Shown: positions 1 to 9,479 of the stretch, in pieces | Layout of the letters: each line of letters begins with the position of its first letter | Numbering within the stretch: position 1 is the stretch's first letter | NCBI RefSeq assembly: GCF_005843985.1 | Contig: NZ_CP040463.1 | Coordinates: 1,166,001-1,230,000 of the forward strand | Length of the DNA: 64,000 nucleotides | From: Caminibacter mediatlanticus TB-2 | Lineage (GTDB): Bacteria > Campylobacterota > Campylobacteria > Campylobacterales > Nautiliaceae | Direction: 5' to 3' | Notes under the pieces: model-generated | Told to the model about the DNA's origin: nothing | What the model saw: the letters and a program-made list of their open reading frames with translations, nothing else | The model's database searches: none | Translations under genes and position numbers: made by a program

Positions 1-404
1 ATAAGCATATTTTTATTTTGTTCATCATCAACTAAAAGATAAACATCGTTTTGAGGTATAAAGTCTTCATAACAAAAAATTTTCATAATTTCTTCATTCT
101 CAAAATAGTTAAAATAACAATTTTCTAAATTATTTAAAATTGTATAAATATTATTATTTGCATTAAAAATTGCACAATTTATATCTTTTTTGTATAAACT
201 TTCAAAAATATCATTCAAAAACCTAATAGCATTCATATTTGCACTTATAATTTTAGAAAAATCAACAGCAACACATTTTGTGTTTTTTTTCTCCATCATA
301 TTAATATCTAATGGAGTTATCATCTCCCCTACATAATTTGAATCCAAAAAACCTTGTGGTTTATAAATAATCTTATTCCCTATTACATTTTTAAGAATTG
401 CCAT
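1..404 (-). CDS. STAS-like protein, partial (3' end beyond window)
   Basis: The first 134 codons of a gene that runs off the left edge. It starts at the ATG at 404-402 behind AAGGA and overlaps the end of trpE by 14 bases, so it is probably translationally coupled to it. Residues 1-110 read like a STAS/anti-sigma-antagonist fold: a beta strand, then VAVDFSKIISANMNAI, which resembles the strand and helix around the regulated position of that fold. The visible part ends in LLVDDEQN, which looks like the start of a response-regulator receiver domain. This would make it a STAS-receiver fusion, but the deciding part lies outside the window. Family assignment is by eye and tentative. Confidence 0.5.
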   Translation of the reverse strand, partial: MAILKNVIGNKIIYKPQGFLDSNYVGEMITPLDINMMEKKNTKCVAVDFSKIISANMNAIRFLNDIFESLYKKDINCAIFNANNNIYTILNNLENCYFNYFENEEIMKIFCYEDFIPQNDVYLLVDDEQNKNML

Positions 405-1800
405 TTAATTCCTTAAGTGTAGCAACTAATGCACCAAGTTTATTATTAACTTCTTTATATTCAAGCTCAGGTTTTGAATCAGCCACAATTCCAGCTCCTG
501 CTTGAAATATGACTTCATCTCCTTTAATTAAAGCACTTCTTATAGTAATTGCACTATCCATATTCCCATCAAAACCAAAATATCCTACACTTCCAGCATA
601 ATATCCTCTTTTAATACCTTCATATTTAGCAATTAACTCCATAGCTTTAATCTTAGGTGCTCCTGTCATAGTCCCTGCTGTAAATGTAGCTTTAAATAAA
701 TCAAACATATCAAATTTACTATCAAGCTCTCCTACTACATCACTTACCATATGCATTACATGAGAATATCTCTCAACTCTCATTATTTCAGGCACTTTAA
801 CACTTCCAGCCTTAGCAACTCTTCCTACATCATTTCTTCCTAAATCAACAAGCATTATATGTTCAGCAACCTCTTTTGGGTCATTTATCATATCTTTTTC
901 TAATTCTAAATCTTTTTTTAGACTCTCTCCTCTTTTTCTTGTCCCTGCAATTGGTCTTAAAAGAATCATTCCATCATTAAGTCTTACCATTACCTCAGGG
1001 GAACTTCCAATAATAGCAAAATCATCAATATCTAAATAAAAAAGATAAGGAGAAGGATTTTTACTTCTAAGCTTCCTATAAAAAGAGAGTCTATCAACTT
1101 TTGCTTTTACTTTTAATCTATTAGATAAAACTATTTGAAAAATATCACCATTTTTAATATTTTCTTTTGCATTATTAACCATTTCAAAAAATTTTTCTTT
1201 ACTAAAAATAAATTTAGGCTCCTCTATAATTTCTGCTTTTTTTAAAGGGAAGTGTTTATATGAAGAGTTGATTAAGTCCCTAATAACATAAAGCAACTTT
1301 TCATACTTTTTATCATTAATTATAATAGTGAGTTCTGAAAATTTATGAGAATACCCAATTACAATTTTTGGTCTTATCATATAAAAATCAGGTATATTAA
1401 TTTCATCTTTTAAATTATCCATAACTTTTTTTAAAACAGGTTCAAAAATTTTCACCATATCATATCCAATATATCCTACAAATCCATCAACAAAACCAAT
1501 TTTTAATGTTTTTGATAATTCTCTATATTTATCAAAATCAATTTTTAAATAATATTTCTTTAAAAAAGTAAAAGGGTCTTCACTTAAAACTTGCTCAATC
1601 TCTCCATCAAAATAATGTGTTTTATAATCTTTGTAAAATATTTTTTCTTTTTCACCTATAAAGATAAATGAATAATTACCATCACTATTATTTATTACAC
1701 TCTCAAGTAAGAAAAGCTTTTCATTTTTAAATAGTTCTTTTAACTTGTTATAAATTGCAATTATTGAAAACTCATCTACTAAAAATTTATCATAAACCAT
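391..1800 (-). CDS. trpE: Anthranilate synthase component I
   Basis: Makes anthranilate from chorismate with ammonia supplied by a TrpG subunit; first step of tryptophan synthesis, cytoplasmic. Its 469 residues match the family. The N-terminal LLES at 31-34 followed by GNYSFIFIG is the tryptophan feedback site typical of TrpE rather than PabB. The C-terminal chorismate-binding domain shows RPIAGTRKRG, DLGRNDVGRV, FTAGTMTGAPKIKAMELI at 373-390 and GIVADSKPELEYKE near 435-448. Start ATG at 1800 behind AAGGTG, overlapping the SPOR gene by 11 bases. No trpG is adjacent in the visible window. PabB is the alternative, less likely because of the LLES motif. Confidence 0.9.
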   Translation of the reverse strand: MVYDKFLVDEFSIIAIYNKLKELFKNEKLFLLESVINNSDGNYSFIFIGEKEKIFYKDYKTHYFDGEIEQVLSEDPFTFLKKYYLKIDFDKYRELSKTLKIGFVDGFVGYIGYDMVKIFEPVLKKVMDNLKDEINIPDFYMIRPKIVIGYSHKFSELTIIINDKKYEKLLYVIRDLINSSYKHFPLKKAEIIEEPKFIFSKEKFFEMVNNAKENIKNGDIFQIVLSNRLKVKAKVDRLSFYRKLRSKNPSPYLFYLDIDDFAIIGSSPEVMVRLNDGMILLRPIAGTRKRGESLKKDLELEKDMINDPKEVAEHIMLVDLGRNDVGRVAKAGSVKVPEIMRVERYSHVMHMVSDVVGELDSKFDMFDLFKATFTAGTMTGAPKIKAMELIAKYEGIKRGYYAGSVGYFGFDGNMDSAITIRSALIKGDEVIFQAGAGIVADSKPELEYKEVNNKLGALVATLKELNGNS

Positions 1801-2488
1801 TTTTCACCTTGAAAATAAATGCATTTTGAGTTATTTTTGCTTTTACTTTATTTAAGGCTTTTTTAGCTTCTTTTTTATATTTAAATGGACCAATTAAAAT
1901 TTTTGTGACTTTAATATTATTTCCATTCTTATTTATTGTTGTATGATAAAACTTATAATTAAATCCTTGTTTTTTAATAATTTCTAAAAACTTAGGATTA
2001 GGTTTTGCATTTTTTAATAATGCTGCTACTTGAATATAATAGTTTCCAATTTTTTTAGCTGTTTCTTTTTTAGGTTTAAACTTTTGTGAGGCAACTTTTA
2101 CTTTTTCAACTGGTTTTTTATTTATGATTATTTTTTCATCTTTATTTTTTTTAGTAGTATTTGTTTCTTTTGTTATTGGAGGATTTTTAACTGTATTTTG
2201 TATTAAATTTTCCTCTTTTTTATTAAGGAGTTTTTTTGGCTGTTCTTCAATTTTTATACTGTTATTTGCTTCTTCTACTGGTAATGTCTGAAATTGTTTT
2301 TCTACTTTTATATTTTCCTTAGGCTGTTCTGGTGGGATAATTTCATTATTATTTTTTGTAGAACTATTTTGGAATATAGCTACTATTATTACAATAATAA
2401 TAAAAATTAAAAAACCTATAGCACCATAAATTAACGGCTTTTTTAAGTCTCTTTTTGGTTTTAAATTAAGTAAATCATCATTTTTCAT
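1790..2488 (-). CDS. SPOR-domain inner-membrane protein
   Basis: A 232-residue bitopic membrane protein. A short cytoplasmic N-terminus is followed by one membrane helix at about residues 18-40, then a low-complexity linker rich in Lys, Glu, Asn and Pro (about 45-145), and a C-terminal SPOR domain (about 148-230) beginning YYIQVAALLKNAK and containing ILIGPFKYKKEAKKAL. SPOR domains bind denuded glycan strands of peptidoglycan at the division septum, so a cell-envelope or division role is inferred. It lies directly after the DUF1882 gene in the order lysS-glyA-DUF1882-SPOR, which I recall as conserved in Campylobacter and Helicobacter. Confidence 0.85.
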   Translation of the reverse strand: MKNDDLLNLKPKRDLKKPLIYGAIGFLIFIIIVIIVAIFQNSSTKNNNEIIPPEQPKENIKVEKQFQTLPVEEANNSIKIEEQPKKLLNKKEENLIQNTVKNPPITKETNTTKKNKDEKIIINKKPVEKVKVASQKFKPKKETAKKIGNYYIQVAALLKNAKPNPKFLEIIKKQGFNYKFYHTTINKNGNNIKVTKILIGPFKYKKEAKKALNKVKAKITQNAFIFKVKNGL

Positions 2489-2497
2489 TTTTTCTCC

Positions 2498-3046
2498 TTA
2501 CATATGTTTAGCCCAAGATGCTCCTCTTTCCTTTTTAAATAAACCATATGGTAAGTTTAATATATTAAATTCTGGTGGCAAATCATCATTTGGAAACATT
2601 CTCCATTGCTTTGGAAGTTTTAAAGAAAGCTTACTTGATAGTTTTTTTCCTATTTGAATAGCTTCATTTAACGTTGTATGCCCTTTATGTATATAAAGAT
2701 GTAAATGACCTGGGGTTTTTGAATTATAAGCTGTAAAATTTAAAAATCCTTCTTCTCTTAAAAGCAAACTTACTCTATTCCAAAAAAGTTCTGGATTATT
2801 CCCGTTATAATCAAAAACAATATTTTCTACAATATTTCTATCTCTATTTATTAAATCATGTGCAATTATTTTTTTTCTTTCAATATGTTCATTCATAATC
2901 ATAAGTGTCAAAGGCTTATCAACTTTTTCATATTTATCAAAAAAAGTTCTACCTTTATAAACAATCTTATTTACAATTTTACCTTTATATTCATAGTAAT
3001 ATTTCTTATTCATTTTAATAAGTGTAATATCTACATTATACGCCAC
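2498..3046 (-). CDS. DUF1882-type conserved protein
   Basis: A 182-residue soluble protein of unknown function. It is recognised mainly by position between glyA and a SPOR gene, where Campylobacter and Helicobacter carry a DUF1882 gene. Recognisable stretches are VFDYNGNNPELFWNR and PGHLHLYIHKGH (about residues 135-147), the latter with three histidines in a beta-strand setting; the C-terminus is RGASWAKHM. No signal peptide or membrane helix. The start is GTG at 3046-3044 behind AAAGG. The His-rich strand could hint at a nucleotide-binding or primase-like fold, but I cannot support that from sequence alone. Confidence 0.75.
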   Translation of the reverse strand: MAYNVDITLIKMNKKYYYEYKGKIVNKIVYKGRTFFDKYEKVDKPLTLMIMNEHIERKKIIAHDLINRDRNIVENIVFDYNGNNPELFWNRVSLLLREEGFLNFTAYNSKTPGHLHLYIHKGHTTLNEAIQIGKKLSSKLSLKLPKQWRMFPNDDLPPEFNILNLPYGLFKKERGASWAKHM

Positions 3047-3078
3047 TTTAAACCTTTAAATCCCTAAAAAGGGAAAAA

Positions 3079-4326
3079 TTAATAAGTTGGTCTATCATAA
3101 ATAACAAATTTACTTGCTAATTCTTTTAGCTCTTCTTTTACTTTATCTTGAAGCTCTAAATTATAAATATCATCTAAAACATCTGCTATTTTATTTGCAA
3201 TAAATCTAAACTCTTCTTCTTTCATTCCTCTTGCTGTAAGTGCAGGTGAGCCAATTCTTATACCACTTGTAACAAAAGGACTCCTCTTCTCACCAGGTAC
3301 TGTGTTTTTATTCACTGTAATTCCAGCTCTTCCAAGTGCTTCTTCTGCTTCTTTTCCACTAAATTCTTTATTTAGAAAACTCACTAATACTAAATGATTA
3401 TCTGTACCACCACTTACTAAATCATAACCTCTCTCAAGTAAAACCTCAGCTAAAACTCTTGCATTTGCTTTTACTTGTTTTGCATATTCCTTCCAACTTG
3501 GTGCTAAATTCATTTTAAATCCAACAGCTTTTGCAGCTATAACATGCATTAAAGGTCCACCTTGAATTCCTGGAAATATTGCTGAATTTATTTTTTTAGC
3601 ATACTCTTCATTATTTGTAAGAATTAACCCTCCTCTTGGACCTCTTAGAGTTTTATGAGTTGTAGTTGTAACTACATCACAATGAGGGAATGGATTAGGA
3701 TGTTCGTTAGCTACTACAAGTCCTGCTATATGCGCAATATCTGCCATTAAAATAGCACCAACTTCATCAGCAATTTCTTTAAATTTTGCAAAATCAATCT
3801 CTCTTGGATATGCACTCGCACCACAAACAATCATTTTTGGTTTGACTATTTTTGCAATATCTCTTACCCTATCATAATCAATTTTTCCTGTTTTTTCATC
3901 AATACCATAACTAAAACTATGATAATGTTTACCTGAAAAGTTAACTTTTGCACCATGAGTTAAATGCCCACCATTGCTTAAATCCATTCCAAGTAACTTA
4001 TCATATGGTTTTAATAGTGCAACGTATACAGCTCCATTTGCCTGAGAACCTGAATGAGGCTGAACATTTGCAAATTCACATCCAAAAAGTTCTTTTGCTC
4101 TATCGATTGCAAGTTGCTCAACTAAATCCGCATATTCACATCCACCATAATATCTTTTGTTTGGGTAACCTTCTGCATATTTATTAGTAAATACACTACC
4201 TTGTGCTTCCATAACTTCTGGAAGAGTAAAATTTTCACTTGCAATCATTTCAAGATGGTCTGTTTGTCTTTTTAATTCTTTTTCTAAAATTGAATAAACA
4301 TCAATATCATAATCTCTTAAACTCAT
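3079..4326 (-). CDS. glyA: Serine hydroxymethyltransferase
   Basis: PLP enzyme converting serine plus tetrahydrofolate to glycine plus methylene-tetrahydrofolate, the main one-carbon source; cytoplasmic. The 415-residue length is normal. The PLP-binding lysine is K225 in [16 protein letters not shown], with the pyridine-nitrogen aspartate in [10 protein letters not shown] at 194-203. N-terminal [15 protein letters not shown] and [15 protein letters not shown] are family signatures. ATG start behind AAAGGAG. It follows lysS with an 10-base gap, so the two are almost certainly co-transcribed. Confidence 0.97.
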   Translation of the reverse strand: MSLRDYDIDVYSILEKELKRQTDHLEMIASENFTLPEVMEAQGSVFTNKYAEGYPNKRYYGGCEYADLVEQLAIDRAKELFGCEFANVQPHSGSQANGAVYVALLKPYDKLLGMDLSNGGHLTHGAKVNFSGKHYHSFSYGIDEKTGKIDYDRVRDIAKIVKPKMIVCGASAYPREIDFAKFKEIADEVGAILMADIAHIAGLVVANEHPNPFPHCDVVTTTTHKTLRGPRGGLILTNNEEYAKKINSAIFPGIQGGPLMHVIAAKAVGFKMNLAPSWKEYAKQVKANARVLAEVLLERGYDLVSGGTDNHLVLVSFLNKEFSGKEAEEALGRAGITVNKNTVPGEKRSPFVTSGIRIGSPALTARGMKEEEFRFIANKIADVLDDIYNLELQDKVKEELKELASKFVIYDRPTY

Positions 4327-4336
4327 TATATCTCCT

Positions 4337-5833
4337 TTAATCTTCTTTAATTTCTTTTTTAGGTTTCATAGTTGGAAATAGTATCACATCTTTTATAGAA
4401 TGTGAATTTGTAAGTAGCATTACAAGTCTATCAATTCCAATTCCCTCACCCGCAGTTGGAGGCATACCATATTGTAATGCTTTTATATAGTCATAATCCA
4501 TATCCATACCCTCTTCATCACCTTTTGCTTTTGCTTCAAGTTGAGCTTTAAATCTTTCATATTGGTCAATTGGGTCATTTAATTCGTTAAATCCGTTTGC
4601 AATTTCACGACCAGCAATAAATAATTCAAATCTCTCAGCAAATTCTGGATTCTTATCACTTCTTCTTGCAAGAGGTGAAATTTCAATTGGAAATTCTGTT
4701 ACAAAGGTTGGATTTATAAGTTTGCTTTCTACAAACTCATCAAATAATTCTGCCCAAAGTTTACCTTTACTATCAATATGGTCTTCTATTTCTACTCCTG
4801 CATCTTTTAAGTATTTTTTCATAGCTTCAACATCTTCTAAAATTTCTTCTGGGACATTTCCTATTTGAATTAAAGCTTCTTTATAAGTAATAGTTTTCCA
4901 GTCATCAAAATCAATTACCATATCACCATATTCAAGTTTTTTTGGAAGATTAAGTTTTTCAAATAAAAAGTCAAATAATTCTTTTGTTAATTTCATCAAA
5001 TCTTCCATTGTATGATAAGCCCAATAAAACTCTATCATCGTAAATTCAGGATTATGAGTATGGTCAATTCCTTCATTTCTAAAATTTCTATTAAGTTCAA
5101 ATACTGCTTCAAAACCTCCTACAATTAATCTTTTTAAGAAAAGTTCTGGTGCAATTCTTAAATTCATATCTATATCAAGAGCATTATGGTGAGTCATAAA
5201 AGGTCTTGCATTAGCTCCACCAACAACAGTATGAAGCATTGGAGTTTCAACTTCTAAAAAACCTTTTTTTAAAAAAAATTCTCTAACAAGTGAAACTATT
5301 TGACTTCTTAATTTAAATCTATCTCTTGTATCTTTATTCATAATCATATCAAGATATCTTTGACGATATTTTGTCTCAACATCTTGAAGACCATGAAATT
5401 TCTCAGGCAGTGGATGAATTGCTTTTGTTAAAATCCTTACATCATCTGCATGAATTGATAATTCTCCTGTTTTTGTAACGAATGGATATCCTATAACTTC
5501 TACAATATCTCCTACTTCGAGAGTTTTTTTAAGTAAATTAAATTTATCTCCTAGGTCATTTTTTGACATATAAACTTGAAGGATTCCACTTTCATCTTCA
5601 ATTTTAAAAAAAGCTGCTTTTCCCATAAGTCTTAAAAACTTAACTCTTCCTGCAACTATAAATTTTCTACTCTCATCTCTTTTATTTTCTAATTCAAAAA
5701 TATCTTTATTTTTTTCTAAAAATTCAGATATTTTAGTATCTCTTTTAGAATTATGGTCATATGGATTTAAATTATTCTCTTTTAATTTTTCTGCTTTTGA
5801 TATTCTTTGTTTTACATATTCATTTGAAAACAT
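4337..5833 (-). CDS. lysS: Lysyl-tRNA synthetase, class II
   Basis: Charges tRNA-Lys with lysine. The 498 residues comprise an N-terminal anticodon-binding OB-fold (about 55-160, including [19 protein letters not shown]) and a class II catalytic core with motif 2 ([20 protein letters not shown]) and motif 3 ([13 protein letters not shown] near the C-terminus). Full length, with no lesion. ATG start behind AAGGAG. Located between cvpA and glyA as in Campylobacter and Helicobacter. Confidence 0.97.
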   Translation of the reverse strand: MFSNEYVKQRISKAEKLKENNLNPYDHNSKRDTKISEFLEKNKDIFELENKRDESRKFIVAGRVKFLRLMGKAAFFKIEDESGILQVYMSKNDLGDKFNLLKKTLEVGDIVEVIGYPFVTKTGELSIHADDVRILTKAIHPLPEKFHGLQDVETKYRQRYLDMIMNKDTRDRFKLRSQIVSLVREFFLKKGFLEVETPMLHTVVGGANARPFMTHHNALDIDMNLRIAPELFLKRLIVGGFEAVFELNRNFRNEGIDHTHNPEFTMIEFYWAYHTMEDLMKLTKELFDFLFEKLNLPKKLEYGDMVIDFDDWKTITYKEALIQIGNVPEEILEDVEAMKKYLKDAGVEIEDHIDSKGKLWAELFDEFVESKLINPTFVTEFPIEISPLARRSDKNPEFAERFELFIAGREIANGFNELNDPIDQYERFKAQLEAKAKGDEEGMDMDYDYIKALQYGMPPTAGEGIGIDRLVMLLTNSHSIKDVILFPTMKPKKEIKED

Positions 5834-5852
5834 TAAGCTCCTTTTTATTAAC

Positions 5853-6389
5853 CTAATTTATTGGAATTTTAACATTTTTAAAACTATTTGTAACTTTTTT
5901 TTCTAATTCTTTTGGAGATGTATTAATTATTTTATCTCCTATATTAATCATTAATGGAAATACAACACTATTTTTAACATATTTTTGAATATTTTCTCTT
6001 ATAAATTGTACTTTATATAGTAAAGTTAAAATAATTGCAACTAAAATAAAAAATTTCATACTTGAAAATATAAATCCTAAAATTCTATCAAAAACTCCAA
6101 GAGCACTTAATTTTAGTATTTTGCCAAATAAAAATCCTATAAAAATAGCAACTATCCAAAATCCTACAAACACAACTATAAAACCAACTAAATCAATAGC
6201 TGATTGATTATTAATTTTAAAAATATGTTCGTTAATATATATACCAACTGGATGAAAAAATTTTGAAGCTGAAAAAAGACCTCCAATAATTCCAATTAAA
6301 CCTGCAATCTCTTTTATAAATCCATTAAAAAAACCTTTAATTCCTAAAATCAGAGTTATACCAATAATAACAGCATCAAAAATATTCAA
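5853..6389 (-). CDS. cvpA: CvpA family membrane protein
   Basis: A 178-residue inner-membrane protein with about four hydrophobic helices (residues 5-22, 26-42, 65-90, 100-127) and a short polar tail. The start [19 protein letters not shown] is characteristic of the CvpA family, named for colicin V production and linked to envelope stress tolerance; the molecular function is unsettled. Start codon is TTG at 6389-6387 behind AAAAAGG. It lies upstream of lysS, an arrangement also recalled from Helicobacter pylori. Confidence 0.85.
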   Translation of the reverse strand: MNIFDAVIIGITLILGIKGFFNGFIKEIAGLIGIIGGLFSASKFFHPVGIYINEHIFKINNQSAIDLVGFIVVFVGFWIVAIFIGFLFGKILKLSALGVFDRILGFIFSSMKFFILVAIILTLLYKVQFIRENIQKYVKNSVVFPLMINIGDKIINTSPKELEKKVTNSFKNVKIPIN

Positions 6390-6400
6390 TTTTTGCCTTT

Positions 6401-7282
6401 TTAGATGATATTATACCCATTTTTTGTTGAATTTTTAACTTTATATAATGCTTCATCTGCTCTTTTAATTAAAGATTCTAATGTATCACCTTTTTTATGC
6501 GAAGTTAAACCGGCTGATACTGATACTTCAATTAAGTTTTCTTTATATTTTAATCTTGTTTTTGAAATTTTATCTATAATTCTTTCGATGCTTCTTTGTG
6601 CATTTAATATTGTTGAGCGATTAAAAACAATTATAAATTCATCTCCCCCATACCTATAAAGTTTATCAGTTTTTCTTATTAAACTTTTAACTATCTCACA
6701 AATTTTAATTAAAACATAATCACCTACAATATGCCCAAATTGATCATTAATTAATTTAAAATCATCTAAATCAATTATTGCTATTACTAAATCTAAATCC
6801 CTCTCTTTTCCATTTTTTAAAATTTCATTTAAATCTTTTTCTAATGCTTTTCTGTTATAAACTTTTGTTAATGGATCAATTAAAAGCTCTTTATAAGCTT
6901 TATCAAGTTCTGCCTGTAATGAATTAATTTTTTCTTCCATTTTATTAATTTTAGACATTAAATTAACACTAAAATCTAAAATTAAGGCTTTTAATTCATC
7001 ACTTTCAATATCATCAATCTCTTCTATAATCTCTTTTGAATCATTTTTAATCTCTTTTGTAGTTTGAGACACTACATCAATTGAATCTTCAACTTCCATT
7101 AAAATTCTCTCGCTAATTGAAGGATTTAGACATAAAAGTTTTGGATTAAAATTATCTATTATTTTTTTATCATAACTAATTTTATTAAAAACCTCTTTAT
7201 AATATAATGGAAATGGTAATTTTCCTGATTTTTCAAGAGATTTTAAAGTTTCTTTTGAAATTTCTTTTACTAATTCTTCCAT
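6401..7282 (-). CDS. Diguanylate cyclase (GGDEF)
   Basis: Synthesises cyclic di-GMP from two GTP. The 293-residue soluble protein has an N-terminal region (1-110) of unknown fold, a coiled-coil linker (about 105-132, KINKMEEKINSLQAELDKAY) and a GGDEF domain (about 135-293) with intact active site GGDEF at 212-216. An RxxD product-inhibition site (RKTD, 203-206) sits exactly five residues before it, so the enzyme is expected to be active and feedback-inhibited. The N-terminal part has no recognised sensor motif and no membrane helix. It is 12 bases upstream of cvpA and divergent from mqnC across 68 bases. Confidence 0.9.
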   Translation of the reverse strand: MEELVKEISKETLKSLEKSGKLPFPLYYKEVFNKISYDKKIIDNFNPKLLCLNPSISERILMEVEDSIDVVSQTTKEIKNDSKEIIEEIDDIESDELKALILDFSVNLMSKINKMEEKINSLQAELDKAYKELLIDPLTKVYNRKALEKDLNEILKNGKERDLDLVIAIIDLDDFKLINDQFGHIVGDYVLIKICEIVKSLIRKTDKLYRYGGDEFIIVFNRSTILNAQRSIERIIDKISKTRLKYKENLIEVSVSAGLTSHKKGDTLESLIKRADEALYKVKNSTKNGYNII

Positions 7283-7350
7283 ATTAAAACCTTTTTTGAT
7301 ATTATCTTTGCATGAATTATATTATCTTTATCGGTAACTAAGGAGAAAAA

Positions 7351-8397
7351 TTGAGAATAGATGTTAAAAAAGCATTAAATTTAATTGAAAATGAAAAATT
7401 AATTAAACTTGGAGCAATGGCACTTGAAAAAAAAAGAGAACTTCATCCTAAAAAAATAACAACATTTATAGTAGATAGAAATATAAATTATACAAACATA
7501 TGCTTTGTTGATTGTAAATTTTGTGCATTTTATAGACATAAAAAAGATAAAGATGCTTATATTTTAAGTTTTGAAGAAATTGATAAAAAAATAGATGAAT
7601 TAATTGAAATTGGAGGTACTCAAATCCTTTTCCAAGGAGGAGTTCATCCTAATTTAAAAATTGATTATTATGAGAAGTTAGTAGAACATATTCATAAAAA
7701 ATATCCTGAGATTACCATTCATGGTTTCTCAGCACCTGAAATTGACTATATTGCAAAGGTTAGTAAAATATCTATTGAAGAAGTACTCATAAGATTAAAA
7801 GAAAAAGGGCTTAGTTCAATTCCAGGGGCTGGGGCTGAAATCCTTAGTGATAGAGTAAGAGATATAATTGCTCCTAAAAAAATTAGTGCTAATAGATGGC
7901 TTGAAATTCATAAAACTGCTCATAAAATTGGTATGAAAACTACTGCTACTATGATGTTTGGAACAGTAGAAACAACACAAGAAATAGTAGAACACTGGGA
8001 TAAAATTAGAAGATTACAAGATGAAACAGGTGGATTTAGAGCGTTTATTATGTGGTCTTTTCAACCTTACAATACTGCTTTAATGAAAGAAGGAATTGTA
8101 ACTCATAAAACTTCATCAAATAGATATTTAAGATATTTAGCAGTTACAAGGCTGTTTTTAGATAATTTTAAAAATATTCAAAGCTCGTGGGTAACACAAG
8201 GAAGTTATATAGGTCAGATGGCACTTTTGTATGGTGCAAATGATTTAGGCTCTACTATGATGGAAGAAAATGTCGTAAAAAGTGCTGGTGCTGTAAATAG
8301 AATGAATCAAGAAGAGATGATAAAACTTATTAAAGACGTAGGAGAAATTCCTGCTAAAAGAAATACAGCTTATGAAATATTAGAAATTTATAATTAA
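7351..8397 (+). CDS. mqnC: Cyclic dehypoxanthinyl futalosine synthase (radical SAM)
   Basis: Radical SAM enzyme of the futalosine route to menaquinone, cyclising dehypoxanthine futalosine; this route supplies quinone for anaerobic respiration in Campylobacterota. The [4Fe-4S]/SAM cysteines are C51, C55 and C58 (CFVDCKFC). Other family stretches are QGGVHPNLKIDYYE, GAGAEILSDRVRDIIAPKK and MWSFQPYNT. The start is TTG at 7351 with AAGGAG at 7340-7345. It stands alone on this strand, convergent with corA, with a 314-base gap downstream. The related MqnE/MqnA-type enzymes are less likely given length and C-terminus. Confidence 0.93.
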   Translation: MRIDVKKALNLIENEKLIKLGAMALEKKRELHPKKITTFIVDRNINYTNICFVDCKFCAFYRHKKDKDAYILSFEEIDKKIDELIEIGGTQILFQGGVHPNLKIDYYEKLVEHIHKKYPEITIHGFSAPEIDYIAKVSKISIEEVLIRLKEKGLSSIPGAGAEILSDRVRDIIAPKKISANRWLEIHKTAHKIGMKTTATMMFGTVETTQEIVEHWDKIRRLQDETGGFRAFIMWSFQPYNTALMKEGIVTHKTSSNRYLRYLAVTRLFLDNFKNIQSSWVTQGSYIGQMALLYGANDLGSTMMEENVVKSAGAVNRMNQEEMIKLIKDVGEIPAKRNTAYEILEIYN

Positions 8398-8432
8398 CAT
8401 GAATTCGATAAAAATTATAAAACAAAAAAAAA

Positions 8433-8577
8433 ATGTTTAAAATGACGAAACAATTGCAAATTTTAGTGGAGCAAAAGCAGTAAAAAAAAGCATTTTGTTT
8501 GAACAAAGTGAGTTAATGCTTTTTAGCTTTTGCAAAACGTTAAAAAATTTGCTCTTTTGTTGAAGAATTTTAAACAT
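8433..8577 (-). ncRNA. Candidate structured small RNA, 145 nt
   Basis: The only gene-free stretch over 300 bases (8398-8711) contains a nearly full-length imperfect hairpin. Seen pairings: 8433-8443 with 8567-8577 (11 bp, perfect), 8456-8463 with 8545-8552 (8 bp), 8471-8478 with 8526-8533 (8 bp) and 8485-8494 with 8515-8524 (10 bp), with internal loops between them and a 20-nt apical loop. On the minus strand an extended -10 (TGGTATAAT, 8584-8592) places a start at about 8577, the first paired base. The closing stem is followed at once by nine U (8432-8424), as in an intrinsic terminator. The long-rod layout recalls 6S RNA, but I cannot confirm that identity. Confidence 0.5.
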
Positions 8578-8583
8578 CTATTT

Positions 8584-8592
8584 ATTATACCA
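8584..8592 (-). promoter_or_regulatory. Extended -10 promoter for the small RNA
   Basis: On the minus strand the sequence reads TGGTATAAT, an extended -10 element. Its predicted start point, 6-8 bases downstream, coincides with the first base of the hairpin RNA. No good -35 is seen at 17 bases; the region upstream is the period-7 repeat. Confidence 0.5.
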
Positions 8593-8626
8593 ATTGAAAA
8601 TTGAAAATGGACAATGGAAAATTATA
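8592..8626. repeat. Period-7 tandem repeat, five units
   Basis: Five consecutive 7-mers of the form AATTGAA, AATTGAA, AATGGAC, AATGGAA, AATTATA. The same heptad family recurs inside asnB (10551-10585) and at the flhA end (34303-34337). Here it lies in the upstream region of the small-RNA promoter. Confidence 0.7.
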
Positions 8627-8711
8627 AAAAATATTGAAATAATTGGATTTTTAAGTTTTTTTAAAGTAACTAACTTATTTGGAATTGTATTATAAATCGA
8701 ATCAACATTAA

Positions 8712-9479
8712 TTAACTTTTCATCATTTTATAAAGCCATACTACAAAAGGAATTTCTAATATTATTCCTATTACCACTGCTTTAATTGTTCCATTAGGGT
8801 CATTAACTAATGGAAGACCTCCTGTATTCATTCCAAAAAAGCCTGTTATTAATGTAAGAGGTAGAAAAATACCTGAGATTAATGTTAATACAAACATAAT
8901 TTTATTCATCTTTTCATCTTGTTTTGCACGAAAAAATTCATATAAATAATCAAGCTTTTCTATTGCATTTTTAGAAAATCTAAATGCTCTATTGAAATGT
9001 TCTTCTAAATCTTTAAAAGCGAAATTATCCACATCTTCTTTGTAACATTTTAAAAATCTCTCAAAAGCAATTAAAGCATGACCAAGTAATCTCTCAATAA
9101 AAACTAAATCTTTTTTTAACCTCAACCACTCATTAGCAAATGATTTATCAATATTATCTTCATACAAATCATCTTCCATTGTTGCAATTTGCATATGAAA
9201 TTTATTAAGTTTAGCTAAAATTTTATCAATTCTTATATCTAAAAAGTTATGAAGCTCATTAAATCCGCCAAGTAATTCAAAATCTTTTTTATCTCTTTTA
9301 TAGTAATAAACTTTTTTATCTTTAATTAAAAATCCATAAGAAAAAACTTCTACTTTGTCATTTTTAATATATGGAAGTCTTAAAATTAAAACAGAATAAT
9401 CTTTAGCAACTTCAAAATCACTTGGATGATTTACATTTTCAATATCGTGTTTTAAATATTCATTTATATTAAATTTCAT
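8712..9479 (-). CDS. corA: CorA-type divalent cation transporter
   Basis: Inner-membrane Mg/Ni/Co channel of the CorA family. From the chosen start it has 255 residues: a cytoplasmic alpha/beta and long-helix domain (about 1-195), then two C-terminal membrane helices (about 198-218 and 230-250) joined by the signature loop GFFGMNTGG, whose GMN forms the ion selectivity filter. I choose the ATG at 9479, seven codons inside the longest frame, because AAAGGA lies correctly before it and it overlaps the asnB stop as ATGA. It is shorter than E. coli CorA (316), as in many relatives. ZntB-type export cannot be excluded. Confidence 0.88.
   Translation of the reverse strand: MKFNINEYLKHDIENVNHPSDFEVAKDYSVLILRLPYIKNDKVEVFSYGFLIKDKKVYYYKRDKKDFELLGGFNELHNFLDIRIDKILAKLNKFHMQIATMEDDLYEDNIDKSFANEWLRLKKDLVFIERLLGHALIAFERFLKCYKEDVDNFAFKDLEEHFNRAFRFSKNAIEKLDYLYEFFRAKQDEKMNKIMFVLTLISGIFLPLTLITGFFGMNTGGLPLVNDPNGTIKAVVIGIILEIPFVVWLYKMMKS

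Noticed and set aside
8398-8711. A coding gene in the mqnC-corA gap
   Set aside because: No frame over about 40 codons with a start and ribosome binding site; the sequence is better explained by the paired structure and heptad repeat.
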